Of a stretch of DNA of 64,000 nt, positions 62,500 to 64,000 are shown piece by piece (position 1 is the first letter of the stretch; every line of letters starts with the position of its first letter). The DNA is from Cololabis saira (Eukaryota; Chordata; Actinopteri; Beloniformes; Belonidae): positions 9,362,843-9,426,842 of the forward strand of contig NC_084597.1 in the NCBI RefSeq assembly GCF_033807715.1, read 5' to 3'. Under the pieces are notes generated by a model that was given only the letters and a program-made list of their open reading frames with translations, did not search any database and was not told the DNA's origin. The position numbers were made by a program, and so were the translations under genes.

Positions 62500-63010
62500 C
62501 TGCCAATGGTATGAAATGGTATACACTTCCGGTCTCCTAAGTGGGCGTGGGCGCCCCTCTGACCTCACTTCCTGTCTCCTAATTGAGCGTGGTCGCCCCT
62601 CTCCCCACGTCGTTTTGGAACATACAACACTAGATAAAGTATACTTTCTTCCAAAAAGACTTAAATAATAAAAATAACAGTATTATTAAGCAAAGAAGCA
62701 AGTTTTAATTTCGTTTTAAACTTCATTTTATCCGATGGGAAAACGATGAGAGCCAAATCTGGCGAGAGTGTGTTGCTCAGACAGAGTCAGGTCTCAAACA
62801 AAGTTCATTTTCTCCTAATCTGTCGGTCTGAAAATTGCCATTTTGGTGTCAGAATGTTCAGAAGGTTTGTGGCTTTTGAAAAATGGGTGCCATATTTACT
62901 TAGGTTACTATGGGGCGAAGGAATTGGTAATAATCTGTGCTCACGTTCACTTTTCCCATAGGACTCAATAGACTCAGGACCTACTTCCTGTCTCCTAAAG
63001 GGGCAGGGCA
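62500..63010. repeat. Possible unclassified repeat with recurring CTTCCTGTCTCCTAA motif
   Basis: CTTCCGGTCTCCTAAGTGGG (about 62527), CTTCCTGTCTCCTAATTGAG (about 62569) and CTTCCTGTCTCCTAAAGGGG (about 62985) are related; the first two run into GCGTGG.CGCCCCTCT. No ends, coding region or family could be defined. Confidence 0.4.
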
Positions 63011-63019
63011 GTCACGTGA

Positions 63020-64000
63020 AACAGATACAGGAAACCGAACCGTAGTGGGCTGTCTCGTTTATTGAACGTCTCTGATAATACCGAAGCCAAAAGTAGGTAT
63101 CTGGAATATGTGACTAGTTGAGTATTTGAACTTAAAAATTAAGAAAAAATTAAGTGTTCATACACTTTTCCCATGGTAAATCGCAAATTCCTTGAGCTTT
63201 AATCAATACCAACAACATACCGGTATGTGGTGAAGTCACTTTTTTAAAGCACCCTGTTTATGTTTGGAAATGGGACTCTGCTCGCTATAAGTTCTCGTTA
63301 TAGTTCTCAAGATTATAACGGCCACCATGTATATCAAAGGTCTAAAAGGTGACGCCAGTTTGTGTTCTTGTCAAAGGAAGAGAAAAAATGGTGGGAAGAG
63401 AAGTCTGATTACTTCATAAGCTCTAGACTGAGATTGGGTGCTGGAAGTGACTCATTCAGGGGGTTTGGAAGAAAAGGAAGGATCTCTAGTGGGTGGTCTA
63501 GGAATAAAAGAAGCCAGGAGAGGTGACTGACGGACGGTTATGCATGGGTAGCCAAGCTTTTCTGGGCTTGCGTGTGCACGTCTGCCCACTGTGTCTGTCT
63601 GTTTGTCTGTCTCTGACTCTCTAATATCCCTTCTACACAAACACTATATTAGCAAATACAGTTATATGATGTTGCACCCTCCTTTAATACAAAGGTATTA
63701 AGATCGGGACATGATAGACAATCGTTGGATCCTAAAATGGTTTCAAAATTAGCTAATTACAAATTCAACAGAACAACCGCACATTATATGTTACTCCGTG
63801 GCATTATTTCGTTAAAACTGAGCAAAATGCAGAACAATGCTCCAGAAATGCCAACTAATGCAACAGCCCATCATCCTCCAACCAGAGCCAACACAGTGAC
63901 AGCAGCATTATCTTGTCTGGTGATTAAGTAAATGCAGCCTCTAAAGAGTAAGAAGCTACTCTCGGGCCATTAGTCAAGAAGATAACAGGCCTACACGCTG
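63020..64000. other. Unannotated intron 3 sequence
   Basis: I see no exon, RNA gene or named repeat. Several short open frames lack recognisable domains. Confidence 0.4.

Overview
The window is vertebrate genomic DNA, almost certainly from a teleost fish and probably a percomorph. There is one spliced gene in small exons, separated by multi-kilobase introns full of fish-type non-autonomous DNA transposons, tRNA-derived SINEs, LINE 3' ends and long (TG)n, (AT)n and (AC)n microsatellites. No bacterial, organellar or CRISPR-like feature is present. The clade is inferred from the repeat content and from protein similarity judged by eye.

The gene is the 3' half of hcn1 (hyperpolarization-activated, cyclic-nucleotide-gated channel 1), read on the minus strand. 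Five coding exons were placed to the base from protein similarity plus AG/GT splice sites: exon 4 (46445-46663), exon 5 (39811-39957), exon 6 (34719-34959), exon 7 (27364-27528) and the terminal coding exon 8 (15352-16442). Numbering follows the mammalian gene; the lengths 219/147/241/165 and the phases agree with what I recall of it. Together they encode the pore (GYG filter), S6, C-linker, cyclic-nucleotide-binding domain and the whole C-terminal tail, ending in the conserved SNL tripeptide. Exons 1-3 were not found and should lie beyond 64000. A 3' UTR of about 3.8 kb probably runs to about 11590.

Layout: 1-11590 is the downstream flank, holding a broken hAT gene, LINE reverse transcriptase and endonuclease relics, a fold-back element and several MITEs. 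11590-15351 is the putative 3' UTR with a compound (AT)n/(AC)n tract. 16443-27363 is intron 7, with a 1-kb palindromic element and a three-level nest of transposons. 27529-34718 is intron 6. 34960-39810 is intron 5. 39958-46444 is intron 4. 46664-64000 is intron 3.

The most unusual material is the transposon architecture. (1) Two inverted 0.6-kb hAT-type MITEs, each with its own 8-bp target duplication, flank hcn1 exon 6. (2) Inverted copies of another family flank exon 4. (3) A fold-back family is built from AATGTAATAA monomers with apparent 5-bp target duplications; one copy contains a LINE coding fragment. (4) TTAA-flanked elements include one whose empty target site is visible in a paralogous repeat within the same window. 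(5) A PIF/Harbinger derivative with a Myb/SANT-like reading frame lies 82 bp inside intron 6.
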